Positions 27,998 to 36,571 of a DNA stretch of 64,000 nt are shown piece by piece. A program made the position numbers and the translations under genes. The stretch's first letter is position 1; every line of letters starts with the position of its first letter. The notes below the pieces were generated by a model. The model was not told the origin of the DNA, did not search any database, and was given only the letters and a program-made list of their open reading frames with translations. Source of the stretch: Bifidobacterium sp. ESL0682 (lineage in GTDB: Bacteria; Actinomycetota; Actinomycetes; Actinomycetales; Bifidobacteriaceae); the NCBI RefSeq assembly GCF_029392815.1, contig NZ_CP113942.1:310001-374000 (forward strand), in the 5' to 3' direction.

Positions 27998-28157
27998 AAC
28001 GTCCAATTTTAGAAAGGAATGGTGACATAGGCGCGGCGTCGGTTGGCAGGTGAACGTCAAGACGTGAGAAGCGGTCTATTCCGCTTTTGATTTCTAGAAA
28101 ACGGACACTTAACCAGGGAAATGAGACCTACGATGGTGTGCCATCTATAGGTAGGAC

Positions 28158-29693
28158 TTATTTCGTCCTCACGTCGCGTAGCGGCAGCAGTTCGTCGGTC
28201 ATGTTCTTGGGGTATCCGGCAATATTGTTGTTCGCGGCGACCATGCTACTTTCGGTGTAGAACCAAGCGCTGCCGGCATCGGCGCTCACGGTTTTCGCGT
28301 AGGCGCGCAGATTCTGCTGGTAATCGACGTCGTTGGTCGAGGCCAGGGCATTGCGATAGTCCTGCTGGGCTTGGCTGTTTTGGTAGCCGAACCTGCCGTT
28401 GGCGAAGGCTCCCAGATCATTCGACCCTTGCATGGCGACGATGGCCATCTTGTAATCGTTGTTGTTGAGCCGTTGTGCGAGCGTATCATCATCGACCACT
28501 TGCATGACGAGATGAAGCTGGGTGGTCTTGAACTGGTCAAGTACCTGCTGGCCGAGCGCCGCGTATTCGGTAGGCACCAGGAAGGTGATATCCCCGAAAT
28601 ATCCCGGACGCGTCGCCCAGTAGTTCAGGTCATTCTTGCCTGCATCAAGATTGTGGGGGAATATCGCGGAAAGATCGTCGTATCCGGGTTCCAGTGGGCT
28701 GATCGGCCCGTTGAGCACCGAAGCGGCGTTGGGCTGTTGCTTGGTGATTGCCGCATTGTCAAGAATGTAGCGGACGGCCGAGCGGGCGCGTTCGTCGGAG
28801 AAGATTGAATCGGAAGTGTTGTTGAGCGCAAGAGTCAGTTTGGAAGTGGTTAATCCCTTTGAAACGCTGTATTTCTTGCTGCCTTTGAAGGCTTGCGGCG
28901 AATCGGAGGGGCGCAGCACGGCAAGTTGGATTTCGCTGTTTTTCATCGCGGTGTTAAGCGAATCTTCCGAATCGTAGTAGCGAATGGTCATCTGCGAACT
29001 GGCTGCCTGCTGCTTCCAGTAGAGTGGGTTGCGCGCGAAAACGATGGAATTGCCGGGTTCAAAACTGCGGACGGTGAATGGGCCGCTGCCACCGGCCTGT
29101 TTGTCGTAATTGATGTTGGCATTTTCGTCGTAGACGATGCCTGCGCGTGAGGAAAGCGCTCGCAGTAGCTGTGGATTCGGGCTGTTCAGTGCGATCTGTA
29201 CGGTTGAGGTGTTGGGATTCTTGACGGATTTGAGGCCGGTGAGGTCTTGTGCACCAACGAAATTTTTCTCGATGATTTGTTGCAGCGAGTAGACCACATC
29301 GGCGGAATCAAGGGCGTCGCCGTTGGCAAAACGCATGTCGGGATTGAGCGTGAACGTGTAATTGAGACCGTCTTTGGAGACGTCCCAGCTTTTGGCGATG
29401 CCCGGGACGAGTTTGTTGTTCTGGTCGCGGTTCACCAGGGTTTCGTAGACGTTGCCGAGTAGCGCCTGATCGAGTTCTTTGCCTGCGGTGGTGCGGATGT
29501 CGAGCGATTGGGGAGCGGGGCTATCCAAGCCGACAGTGACTTCCGAACCGGAATGGAGCAACGTTGCGCTGTTCTGGCCGTAGTGGTTGTAATGTGCCCA
29601 GCCGACGCCTACAAAGGCGAACAATACTGCGGCAACACCAAGGAAGGCCAGCCCCCTTATTGGTCCACCTGAATGTTCTGCATGCCGTGACAT
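28158..29693 (-). CDS. Family 5 solute-binding protein, membrane-anchored, orphan
   Basis: An extracytoplasmic peptide/nickel-type (SBP_bac_5) binding protein of 511 residues. The family core is visible in LLGNVYETLVNRDQNNKLVPG, SWDVSKDGLNYTFTLNPDMRFANGD in two blocks, and SGPFTVRSFEPGNSIVFARNPLYW. It lacks a lipobox Cys; instead residues about 13-33 (IRGLAFLGVAAVLFAFVGVG) form an uncleaved-looking anchor. No permease or ATPase gene is adjacent. It may supply a transporter encoded elsewhere or act as a sensor. Confidence 0.85.
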   Translation of the reverse strand: MSRHAEHSGGPIRGLAFLGVAAVLFAFVGVGWAHYNHYGQNSATLLHSGSEVTVGLDSPAPQSLDIRTTAGKELDQALLGNVYETLVNRDQNNKLVPGIAKSWDVSKDGLNYTFTLNPDMRFANGDALDSADVVYSLQQIIEKNFVGAQDLTGLKSVKNPNTSTVQIALNSPNPQLLRALSSRAGIVYDENANINYDKQAGGSGPFTVRSFEPGNSIVFARNPLYWKQQAASSQMTIRYYDSEDSLNTAMKNSEIQLAVLRPSDSPQAFKGSKKYSVSKGLTTSKLTLALNNTSDSIFSDERARSAVRYILDNAAITKQQPNAASVLNGPISPLEPGYDDLSAIFPHNLDAGKNDLNYWATRPGYFGDITFLVPTEYAALGQQVLDQFKTTQLHLVMQVVDDDTLAQRLNNNDYKMAIVAMQGSNDLGAFANGRFGYQNSQAQQDYRNALASTNDVDYQQNLRAYAKTVSADAGSAWFYTESSMVAANNNIAGYPKNMTDELLPLRDVRTK

Positions 29694-29790
29694 GGAACAA
29701 AAGTCTACTAGCTGGTACTGAATGATTCCTGAAAATTGTGTGTCCGTTGCGATGCGTTCTCGTAGATGGATGGCGCCGCTTGTCGCTGAA

Positions 29791-30459
29791 TCAGAGCGGA
29801 TGGAAGGCGGAAGGGCAAGTGTCGTTCAACAGGCAGGATTCGCAATCGGGGTTGCGCGCAGTGCAGACGCTGCGGCCGAAGAGAATGAGTCGGTGGGAGA
29901 GGTCCGACCATTCTGCAGGCTCAAAATATTGCGTGATTTCCTTCTCGACCTTGACGGGGTCGGGGTGCTTGTTGCGCCAATCCGTACGCCAGCGGAGGCG
30001 ACCGGTCACGCGGATGACGTGTGTGTCGACGGGGAAGCCGGGCACGTTGAACGCATCGCCCAAGACGACGTTCGCGGTTTTGCGGCCTACGCCCGAGAGC
30101 GTGGTGAGTTCTTCCATCGTCTGGGGCACCACGCCGTCGAAGTCGCGGACGATCTGCGCAGCCAGTTCGATGATATGGGCGGATTTCGTATGGTAAAAGC
30201 CGAGCGGATGGATGATGTCTTCGATACGCTCCGGGTTGGCCACTGCCAGTGTTTCCGGCGTGCCGTAGTCGCGGAACAGTTCGGGAGTGACGCTGTTGAC
30301 CCGTACGTCCGTGGTCTGCGCGCTCAGCACGGTGGCGACGAGCAGATGGAACGGAGTTTCGTAATCGAGCGTGCACATCGCCTCGGGAAACATTTCGCAC
30401 AGCACGTCGTATTCGGCGTGGATGCGTTTGCTGCGTTGCTCTTTGGTTTCCCTGGGCAT
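29791..30459 (-). CDS. nth: Endonuclease III
   Basis: This DNA glycosylase/AP lyase removes oxidised pyrimidines. The helix-hairpin-helix LSGVGRKTANVVLGDAF carries the catalytic Lys, and PVDTHVIRVTGRL carries the catalytic Asp. The C-terminal Cys pattern C-x6-C-x2-C-x5-C (CTARNPDCESCLLNDTC) binds a 4Fe-4S cluster. Length is 222 residues. A promoter and dyad lie upstream (30487-30551). Confidence 0.95.
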   Translation of the reverse strand: MPRETKEQRSKRIHAEYDVLCEMFPEAMCTLDYETPFHLLVATVLSAQTTDVRVNSVTPELFRDYGTPETLAVANPERIEDIIHPLGFYHTKSAHIIELAAQIVRDFDGVVPQTMEELTTLSGVGRKTANVVLGDAFNVPGFPVDTHVIRVTGRLRWRTDWRNKHPDPVKVEKEITQYFEPAEWSDLSHRLILFGRSVCTARNPDCESCLLNDTCPSAFHPL

Positions 30460-30766
30460 GGCCTTCCGTTCCTTTGCTTACGTTGATGTCGCGTTATCGA
30501 AAACGCGACAAATCTTCTGCCCACTATAGGCACGGGGTTTCCGGTTGTCACTCGGTTTGCGTTGGCTGCATAATCAGCGGCATGTCGATTCGTAATTCTT
30601 TCTCAGATCGATTACAAGCCGAGTCTGATAATGCGGAAGCCGATTGCAAACGTTGTGCGGGCAAGGTTTGGATGTAGTTATTGTCGTATTGCCTCAGCGA
30701 CGATTCTGTTTCAACACTTGGGCGTTTGTCGTTCGTTTCGCCCAGAAATTTGACGTTGCCGATGGT
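30460..30766. other. Intergenic region between glnR and nth
   Basis: No gene is supported. It holds the nth promoter and dyad described separately, and the 3' end of glnR at its right edge. I saw no clear terminator for glnR. Confidence 0.5.
30487..30551 (-). promoter_or_regulatory. Promoter and perfect dyad upstream of nth
   Basis: On the minus strand, GTGACA (30551-30546) and TATAGT (30528-30523) are spaced 17 bases, a near-consensus promoter. Just past the expected start, TGTCGCGTT-N6-AACGCGACA (30487-30510) is a perfect 9-bp dyad. It lacks a T-tract, so an operator or a 5'-leader hairpin is more likely than a terminator. Confidence 0.55.
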
Positions 30767-31549
30767 TCAGAGATTGCCGGTATTGCTGGTATCGGCACTA
30801 TCGTGTGCATCGGTGCCGTCGTTTCCCTCAGTGTTGGCATTGTTGTCGTCGTCCGGCGGATCGAAACGATAGCCGACGTTGCGCACGGTCCCGATCATAT
30901 GTTCGTACTCGCCGCCAAGCTTGGCCCGCAGGCGTCGCACATGCACGTCGACCGTTCGCGTGCCGCCGTAATAGTCGTAGCCCCACACTTCCTGCAGCAA
31001 CTGGGCACGAGTGAATACGCGGTGTGGATGCTGCACGAGATATTTCAGCAGTTCGAATTCCTTGTAGGCCAAGTTGACCGGTTCGCCGTTGAGGCTGGCC
31101 GTATAACCCTTCGTGTCCACCACCAGATCGCCGGAACGGATCTGCCCGTCCTCGCGATAATTATCCTGCTCCACCGAAGTGCGAGAAACGGTCGGAGCGG
31201 CTTGGCGGCGCTCGCACACCAGGCGAAGCCGGCCTTCCACCTCGGCAGGGGAGGCATTGCTGACCACAACGTCGGTCACGCCCCACTGGAAGTTGATGGC
31301 GGTGAAGCCGCCTTCCGTGATGATGGGAATGATTGGAATGGAAAGCCCGGAGGCGTGAATCAGGTTGCACAGCGTCTTGGCGTTGGCGAGGTCGTCGCGC
31401 GCGTCAAGGAAAAGAATGGTGTTTTCGGGAAGTTTCACGAGGCTTGCGGCGTCCATCGGCAGCACGCGCACACGATAGGAGAGCAGCGCGAGGCTTGGCA
31501 GCACGCTGGCCGGATTGGGCGCCATTGTCATCAACGTCAAATCGGTCAT
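30767..31549 (-). CDS. glnR: GlnR-like OmpR-family nitrogen regulator
   Basis: In actinobacteria GlnR switches nitrogen-assimilation genes (glutamine synthetase, ammonium transport). The N-terminal receiver-like domain is of the atypical GlnR kind: MTDLTLMTMAPNPASVLP, then FLDARDDLANAKTLCNL and IIPIITEGGFTAINFQWGV. The C-terminal winged helix is almost identical to GlnR: AYKEFELLKYLVQHPHRVF, EVWGYDYYGGTRTVDVHVRR and GTVRNVGYRF. No sensor kinase is adjacent, as expected for this orphan regulator. The ATG at 31549 has GGGAGGG directly ahead and gives 260 residues; upstream ATGs up to 31696 are less likely. The tail after residue 240 is acidic and disordered. Confidence 0.88.
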   Translation of the reverse strand: MTDLTLMTMAPNPASVLPSLALLSYRVRVLPMDAASLVKLPENTILFLDARDDLANAKTLCNLIHASGLSIPIIPIITEGGFTAINFQWGVTDVVVSNASPAEVEGRLRLVCERRQAAPTVSRTSVEQDNYREDGQIRSGDLVVDTKGYTASLNGEPVNLAYKEFELLKYLVQHPHRVFTRAQLLQEVWGYDYYGGTRTVDVHVRRLRAKLGGEYEHMIGTVRNVGYRFDPPDDDNNANTEGNDGTDAHDSADTSNTGNL

Positions 31550-31868
31550 TGAGCCCTCCCTCCCAATCGCGTCCCCTGCGGATTGCGCGGGGCCTTGCCA
31601 TTTGGCGAATCCGGGTTTGCGCATAGCGCGGCGCCGTATGCACGACGTCATTGGGGTTCTGCGATTGTTTTTATTGTACCTGCTGGTTGTGGACACTGGC
31701 AGCTACCATATTTCTTATAGAAAACCTTGTTTGTGTCGGCTGTGTTACGCCGGAGTTTCCGCGGTTTTATAGGATGCTCGGCAGGTAGACAACAAGGTTT
31801 TGAATGACGGTATTTTCGTGCCTAAAATGGCATGGAAGCGAGTGACGTGAGACGGAACGGGGTTACGG
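31550..31868. other. Divergent intergenic region between glnR and a membrane protein gene
   Basis: No gene is supported. It contains a perfect 11-bp inverted repeat, AAAACCTTGTT at 31721-31731 and AACAAGGTTTT at 31791-31801, separated by 59 bases. This could bring two regulator sites together, or be chance. Confidence 0.4.
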
Positions 31869-32792
31869 ATGGCTGCTGCGGCGAATGGCGAGAGTATGCG
31901 GAGTGAGGACACGACGAATTCTGCTGGTGTTTCTCGTGACGTCAAGGATGCCGAAACCGCTGCATCTGCTTCAAAATCTGCAGGTCCCGTCCGTTCCGCA
32001 AAATCCTTGGTGAAGCTTGAAGTTGTGGTCTACGCCATTATCGTGGTGATGCTTGCGGTGTCGTGCCTTGTGGATGGTCAAGTACAGCTTACGGTTGCAG
32101 AACTTATCGCGCAGATGCTGGTGTTCGGCATCATCTTCTGGCCTATGCGAGGCTCGATTGTCGACCGAATCGTCGGCGTCATCGGTGGCGAGCTGATGAT
32201 TGGTGGCACACAGATGGCGCTCCTGGACCTCCTTCCCAGAACCGGCGAAAGCAACGGCATTCATCGAGCACGTATCGGTCGATTCGATGAGGTTGCTAGC
32301 AGCAGTTTGCTTCGTGCCTGCACGCTTTGGACAAGTGCGTTGTTGGTGGTGCTTGCCGCCTTCGTTATTTTGGGGTTCCTTCACCAGATGCTGCGCCGCG
32401 AGCGGACGAATATGGTGCTTTCGCTTTCGCAGAGCCTCATGGTTAATGTCGCCGTGGTCGCTACCTCCGGGTGGGTGTTCCTTCCGGTGCTATTGCGCTA
32501 TTTCTCGGGACATTTGAAAGGCACGAAGGTTGCTGGTGCGGCTCAGATTGGTATCGTAGCGATTGTCGTCATCGTTGCTTTGGCTCTGTTGGCGGCGTTG
32601 GCGTGTGCCTCCGTGCGCTGGTGGCAGGACTACGAGACGGCGGATCAGCCCGACCGTAGCGAGGTCGTTCCACATTGGGATATCGATGAGCGTCGACGCT
32701 ACTCATGGATTGGCATCGGTTTCGCGCCGATTATGTACGGCGGTTTCGTCGTGTTCCTTGCGGTGGTTGCGCTGCTCGTTTTCGTCGGCTGA
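31869..32792 (+). CDS. Integral membrane protein of unknown function
   Basis: I do not recognise a family. A 45-residue polar Ala/Ser-rich N-terminus is followed by about six membrane segments, among them LEVVVYAIIVVMLAVSCLV, AELIAQMLVFGIIFWPM, SALLVVLAAFVILGFL, VNVAVVATSGWVFLPVLL, IGIVAIVVIVALALLAALAC and GGFVVFLAVVALLVFVG. There are no catalytic motifs. It lies divergent from glnR and convergent with mntP, so no operon context helps. Confidence 0.7.
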   Translation: MAAAANGESMRSEDTTNSAGVSRDVKDAETAASASKSAGPVRSAKSLVKLEVVVYAIIVVMLAVSCLVDGQVQLTVAELIAQMLVFGIIFWPMRGSIVDRIVGVIGGELMIGGTQMALLDLLPRTGESNGIHRARIGRFDEVASSSLLRACTLWTSALLVVLAAFVILGFLHQMLRRERTNMVLSLSQSLMVNVAVVATSGWVFLPVLLRYFSGHLKGTKVAGAAQIGIVAIVVIVALALLAALACASVRWWQDYETADQPDRSEVVPHWDIDERRRYSWIGIGFAPIMYGGFVVFLAVVALLVFVG

Positions 32793-32807
32793 CGGTTATT
32801 GTTATCG

Positions 32808-33377
32808 TTACCAAGCGATGATGCCGAGGTGCTCCAGTAAGGTTTTCAATCCGATGAGGATGAGGACGATACCGCCGATGATTTGGGCGGTCTGCTGCCA
32901 GTGCACACCGATGGAATGGCCCAAGTAAAGACCGGCGACGGAGAAGGCGCCTGTGATGACGCCGATGATGACGGCCGCAACCCAGATGTTCAGCGGCATA
33001 AACTGGAAGCTCACGCCGACGGCGAAGGCATCGATACTGCAGGCGACGGCCAACGGCGCCATGTGACGCCAATCGAATTGTGCGGTTTCTTTCGCATCTT
33101 CCTCGGGCTCACCAAACGCTTCACGGATCATGTTGCCGCCGATTAATGCAAGTAACCCGAAAATAATCCAATGGTCGACCGCCTCAACGTAACGGCCGAA
33201 CAACGAGGCGAAGAAATACCCCAGAATAGGGAAGAGTGCTTGGAATCCGCCAAACCAGAGCGCGGTTTTGACGGCGTTGATTGGCCTGACATGTTTGGTA
33301 GCCAGCCCTTTGCCGATGGCGATGGCGAAGGCGTCCATCGAGACGGACACCGCGATAAGCAGGATTTCGATGATCAT
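32808..33377 (-). CDS. mntP: Manganese efflux pump MntP
   Basis: MntP exports Mn(II). The 189-residue protein has six membrane segments in two homologous halves. Each half carries the key Asp-containing motif: SVSMDAFAIAIGKGL near the start and ACSIDAFAVGVSF in the middle. A charged loop (FGEPEEDAKETAQFDW) joins the halves. The start at 33377 is the only good one. It is preceded by a long leader (see next entry). Confidence 0.94.
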   Translation of the reverse strand: MIIEILLIAVSVSMDAFAIAIGKGLATKHVRPINAVKTALWFGGFQALFPILGYFFASLFGRYVEAVDHWIIFGLLALIGGNMIREAFGEPEEDAKETAQFDWRHMAPLAVACSIDAFAVGVSFQFMPLNIWVAAVIIGVITGAFSVAGLYLGHSIGVHWQQTAQIIGGIVLILIGLKTLLEHLGIIAW

Positions 33378-33602
33378 AAGCTTGCGTTTGCACTTTCGTG
33401 TTCATACGCAGCGCCTGCGTTGATAACGATGAGCCGATGGGCTATCGTCGCATGGCACATGCGAATGGGCCTCGACGGTTGCCCGCCTGCGCCTTGTGTT
33501 TTCGGCATTGAGAACTGCCGGTAACTCCTTACTGTTCCGGCTTTGAATTCCCGATGTGAATACCGTTCGCATGCCACAATTACTATTTTCTATTACATTA
33601 TA
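33378..33602 (-). promoter_or_regulatory. mntP promoter and long 5' leader
   Basis: A perfect TATAAT on the minus strand (33602-33597) predicts a transcript with about 210 bases of leader before mntP. Several short stems are visible, for example CGGCA...TGCCG (about 33500-33520). MntP genes in other bacteria are often controlled by a Mn-sensing yybP-ykoY riboswitch, but I could not match its conserved bulge sequence here. The leader is therefore an unassigned candidate. Confidence 0.45.
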
Positions 33603-33659
33603 ACGTCATGGTTTTGACCCCGGGGAACGTCTCGTATTGCTGTCGGATGTCGTTCCAAA

Positions 33660-33744
33660 TGAAAGCGCGTACATCAAGAATCTGCACTATCTTCTTTGAC
33701 AAATAAATGTTTCACATATATATTTATTGATGAAAGCGCAATCA
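33660..33744 (+). promoter_or_regulatory. Strong promoter flanked by two LacI-type operators
   Basis: TTGACA (33696-33701) and TATATT (33719-33724), spaced 17 bases, form a near-consensus promoter for the transport operon. Two 14-mers, TGAAAGCGCGTACA (33660-33673) and TGAAAGCGCAATCA (33731-33744), match the LacI/CcpA-type consensus TGWAANCGNTNNCA except at position 10. One lies upstream of the -35, the other near +1, 71 bp apart. The LacI-family gene at the end of this operon is the obvious candidate regulator. Confidence 0.65.
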
Positions 33745-33765
33745 TACTAGCTGAAAGGCTCAAAG

Positions 33766-34818
33766 ATGAGTAATTATAAATTAGCGCTCCGTTTAATCGC
33801 GGGGATTTCAGGTGTTGCCATGCTTGTTCCGATGGCGGCTTGCGGCGGTTCCTCAAGCGCCAAAAGCAACGCTGGCAGTGTTTCCGTTGCCTGCTCGCAG
33901 CAGGAAGATTTCTGCCAGGCTATGACCCGTGCGTTCTCCAAGGAAACCGGTATCAAGACAACGTATGTTCGTCTCGGCGCAGGTGAGGTGCTCGCCAGGC
34001 TCGCGACCAATCCTGGCGAGTTCGATGTATGGGCCGGTGGTCAGGCCGAGAACCATCTGCTGGCACAAGACAAGGGCTGGATCGAAAACTACAAGTCCTC
34101 CGCAGCATCGAATTATCCCACCGATTACAAGGATCCATCAGGCTCTTGGACTGGTTTCTACACCGATTCGATTGCGTTCTGCTCCAGCAAGTCCGAACTC
34201 AAGAAGAAGAACCTGAAGGCCCCTACTTCCTGGAATGATTTGCTCTCGCCGACGCTGAAGAAGAGTGTTGGTATGCCGCACCCCGCAACGGCAGGTGTCG
34301 GTTACATGGCCATGTATACGCAAGCGGTGTTGCACAACGGCGATGAGCAGCAGTCCGTTAACTATTTCAAGCAGCTCAACCCGAACGTGATGCAGTATTC
34401 GAAGTCCGCGGCGACCGGAACCGAGCAGGCTGGACGTGGTGAGGTCACCGTTGCCATCGCCTTGGACTCCGATTGCGAGAAGGCCATCCAAGCTGGATAC
34501 AGCGATTTGGTGACCACTTATCCGAAGGAAGGAACCGGCTATGAGGTCGGTGCCGTCTCCGTGCTGAAGAACGCTCACAACAAGGACAATGCCAAGAAGT
34601 TCACTGATTGGATCCTCGGCACCAAGGCGCAGAACCTTTACGCTGGTGTTCCTTCGTTCGCTGCTCCGACGAATCCGAAGGCGACCATCGGCAAGAACGT
34701 GCCCAATCAGAACAAGGTCAAGAAGGTCAAGTGGGATATGCGCAAGGCCGCCGACTCCCGCGACACTTTCATCAAGGCTTTCGAGAGTGAAGTCTCCTCT
34801 TCCAAGGATGCCAAGTGA
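33766..34818 (+). CDS. FbpA/AfuA-type ABC solute-binding lipoprotein
   Basis: A 350-residue extracellular binding protein with a lipobox (LVPMAAC at about residues 20-26). The mature part has the family features SVACSQQEDFCQAMTRAFSK, FDVWAGGQAENHLLAQDKGW, WTGFYTDSIAF and a C-terminal ILGTKAQNLYAG. The family includes Fe(III)-binding FbpA and hexose-phosphate-binding AfuA. The paired tyrosines that bind iron in FbpA are not clearly present (one Tyr at QNLYAG). With a LacI regulator and phosphoesterase in the same operon, a phosphorylated organic substrate is a fair alternative to iron. Confidence 0.85.
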   Translation: MSNYKLALRLIAGISGVAMLVPMAACGGSSSAKSNAGSVSVACSQQEDFCQAMTRAFSKETGIKTTYVRLGAGEVLARLATNPGEFDVWAGGQAENHLLAQDKGWIENYKSSAASNYPTDYKDPSGSWTGFYTDSIAFCSSKSELKKKNLKAPTSWNDLLSPTLKKSVGMPHPATAGVGYMAMYTQAVLHNGDEQQSVNYFKQLNPNVMQYSKSAATGTEQAGRGEVTVAIALDSDCEKAIQAGYSDLVTTYPKEGTGYEVGAVSVLKNAHNKDNAKKFTDWILGTKAQNLYAGVPSFAAPTNPKATIGKNVPNQNKVKKVKWDMRKAADSRDTFIKAFESEVSSSKDAK

Positions 34819-34861
34819 TCGTTGCTCATTTGAAATTTGTCAATATTGATGAGGAGATAGA

Positions 34862-36571
34862 ATGAGTTCGGCTTCCTCGGTTTCGATTTCTAAAAACAAA
34901 AGTAAGGGACGGCGGCGTGGGCCTCGCAAGAGTCTCTCCGTATGGATTGTCCTCGCAATCGTCGTTGTCGCGCTGATACTGCTGCTTGGTCTGCCGGTAT
35001 TCAAGCTGCTTCAAGCAGGGTTCAGCGCCCAGGGTCGCGTCGCCATCAAGCAATCATTCACCACAGATATCGATACGTTTGTGCATAGCATCGTATTGGG
35101 CCTGTTGGTTGGCGTATTTGGCACATTTATCGGTTTTGTGTGCGCTTGGGTGCAGACGTTCGTCAAGTTCCCTGGCAAGAAAGTTCTGCATTGGGTAACT
35201 TTGCTGCCTACGATTTCGCCACCGTTTGCAGCGGCGACGGCCATCATCACCCTGTTCGGCAAGAGGGGAATCATCACCAACGGTCTGTTGCATCTTGAGA
35301 CCAACATCTATGGCCTGCCGGGCCTGTTGATGGTGCTTACCATGACGTTCACGCCTGTGGCCTACCTCAATATCAAGGGCATGTTCGAAAATCTCGATCC
35401 GTCCCTGTTCGAGGCGGCTTCGAGCTTGGGTTCCTCGCCATGGCACACGTTGATTCATGTGACCATCCCGATGGTGCTGCCTGCAATGCTTTCGTCGTTC
35501 CTGGTGCTCTTCGTTGAGGGCATTGCCGATCTGGCCAACCCGTTGGTCATCGGCGGCGATTACCGCGTGCTTGCCAGCCAGATTTACTTTGCTGTCGCTG
35601 GTTCGGGTGACGTTGCCACAGCGGCCGGTATCTCTCTGGTGCTGTTGCTGCCAGCGCTGACGGTCTTCCTGATTCAGAAGTATTGGACCGACAAGAAATC
35701 CGTCGTCACTGTCACTGGTAAGCCGACGGGCGCTATCAAGCCGGTCAAGTCGCCGACCGTGGTGGTCCCGATGATGCTCGTTTCCCTGTTGTGGCTGCTG
35801 TTGGTCGCGACCATCTACCTGACCTTGCTGGTCGGTGGATTCGTCAAGATTCTCGGAGTCGACAACACGTGGACTTGGGAGCATTTCGATTTCATTCAAC
35901 GGCTTGGCTCCGACGCGGTCGCCACCACATTGCTGATGACGCTCGTTGCGGCTCCATTGGCGGCGCTTCTGGCACTGGCCATTGCGTGGTTGGTGGTTCG
36001 CCATCTTCCTCGGTTCGGTGGAGTGCTTGACCTCTGGGGTATGCTCGGCGTGGCCGTTCCTGGCACCGTGCTCGGCCTGGGCTTCGCGCTGGTCTATTCG
36101 CAGCCCATCACCGTTTTCGGAGTGGATATTCTCCCGCCGCTTGCAGGCGGATTGGCAGTCGGCGGCGGCGCAATAGCCATTGTCATGGTCTTCATCGCCC
36201 GTGGCGATCCGACTGGTCAGCAGTCCTTCATCGCGGCATTCAAGCAGATCAATCCTGAAGTTGAGGAAGCGGCTGTATCTCTGGGCGCCGACCCACTGAC
36301 GACAGTCCGCAAGGTCACGTTGCCACTGATGTCGTCTGCAGTGGTCACTGCGGTCACTTACGCGATTACCAAATCGATGACGACGATCACCGCAATCATC
36401 TTCATCACCACACCGCAGACCAAGGTCATGACCTCCCAGATTCTGGATGAGGTCGATGCAGGTCGATTCGGCAACGCATTCGCCTATTCGAGCTTGCTGA
36501 TTGTTCTGGTGCTCATCATTCTGGGCATCTCGAACCTTCTGCTTCGCCAGCTCAATCGTTCAAAGGGATGA
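34862..36571 (+). CDS. ABC transporter permease with two fused membrane domains
   Basis: A 569-residue FbpB/AfuB-type permease. Two binding-protein-dependent transport domains each carry an EAA loop that contacts the ATPase: EAASSLGSSPWHTLIHVTIP (about residues 180-200) and EAAVSLGADPLTTVRKVTLP (about 470-490). About twelve membrane segments are visible, and the N-terminus is basic. A ribosome site GAGGAGATAG lies just before the ATG. It overlaps the ATPase gene by ATGA. Confidence 0.93.
   Translation: MSSASSVSISKNKSKGRRRGPRKSLSVWIVLAIVVVALILLLGLPVFKLLQAGFSAQGRVAIKQSFTTDIDTFVHSIVLGLLVGVFGTFIGFVCAWVQTFVKFPGKKVLHWVTLLPTISPPFAAATAIITLFGKRGIITNGLLHLETNIYGLPGLLMVLTMTFTPVAYLNIKGMFENLDPSLFEAASSLGSSPWHTLIHVTIPMVLPAMLSSFLVLFVEGIADLANPLVIGGDYRVLASQIYFAVAGSGDVATAAGISLVLLLPALTVFLIQKYWTDKKSVVTVTGKPTGAIKPVKSPTVVVPMMLVSLLWLLLVATIYLTLLVGGFVKILGVDNTWTWEHFDFIQRLGSDAVATTLLMTLVAAPLAALLALAIAWLVVRHLPRFGGVLDLWGMLGVAVPGTVLGLGFALVYSQPITVFGVDILPPLAGGLAVGGGAIAIVMVFIARGDPTGQQSFIAAFKQINPEVEEAAVSLGADPLTTVRKVTLPLMSSAVVTAVTYAITKSMTTITAIIFITTPQTKVMTSQILDEVDAGRFGNAFAYSSLLIVLVLIILGISNLLLRQLNRSKG

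Noticed and set aside
27998..28157. T-box leader for valS
   Set aside because: No T-box core sequence or suitable stem architecture was seen in the short upstream region.
33378..33602. A yybP-ykoY manganese riboswitch upstream of mntP
   Set aside because: The position is right, but I could not find the conserved loop sequences, so I list only an unassigned leader.
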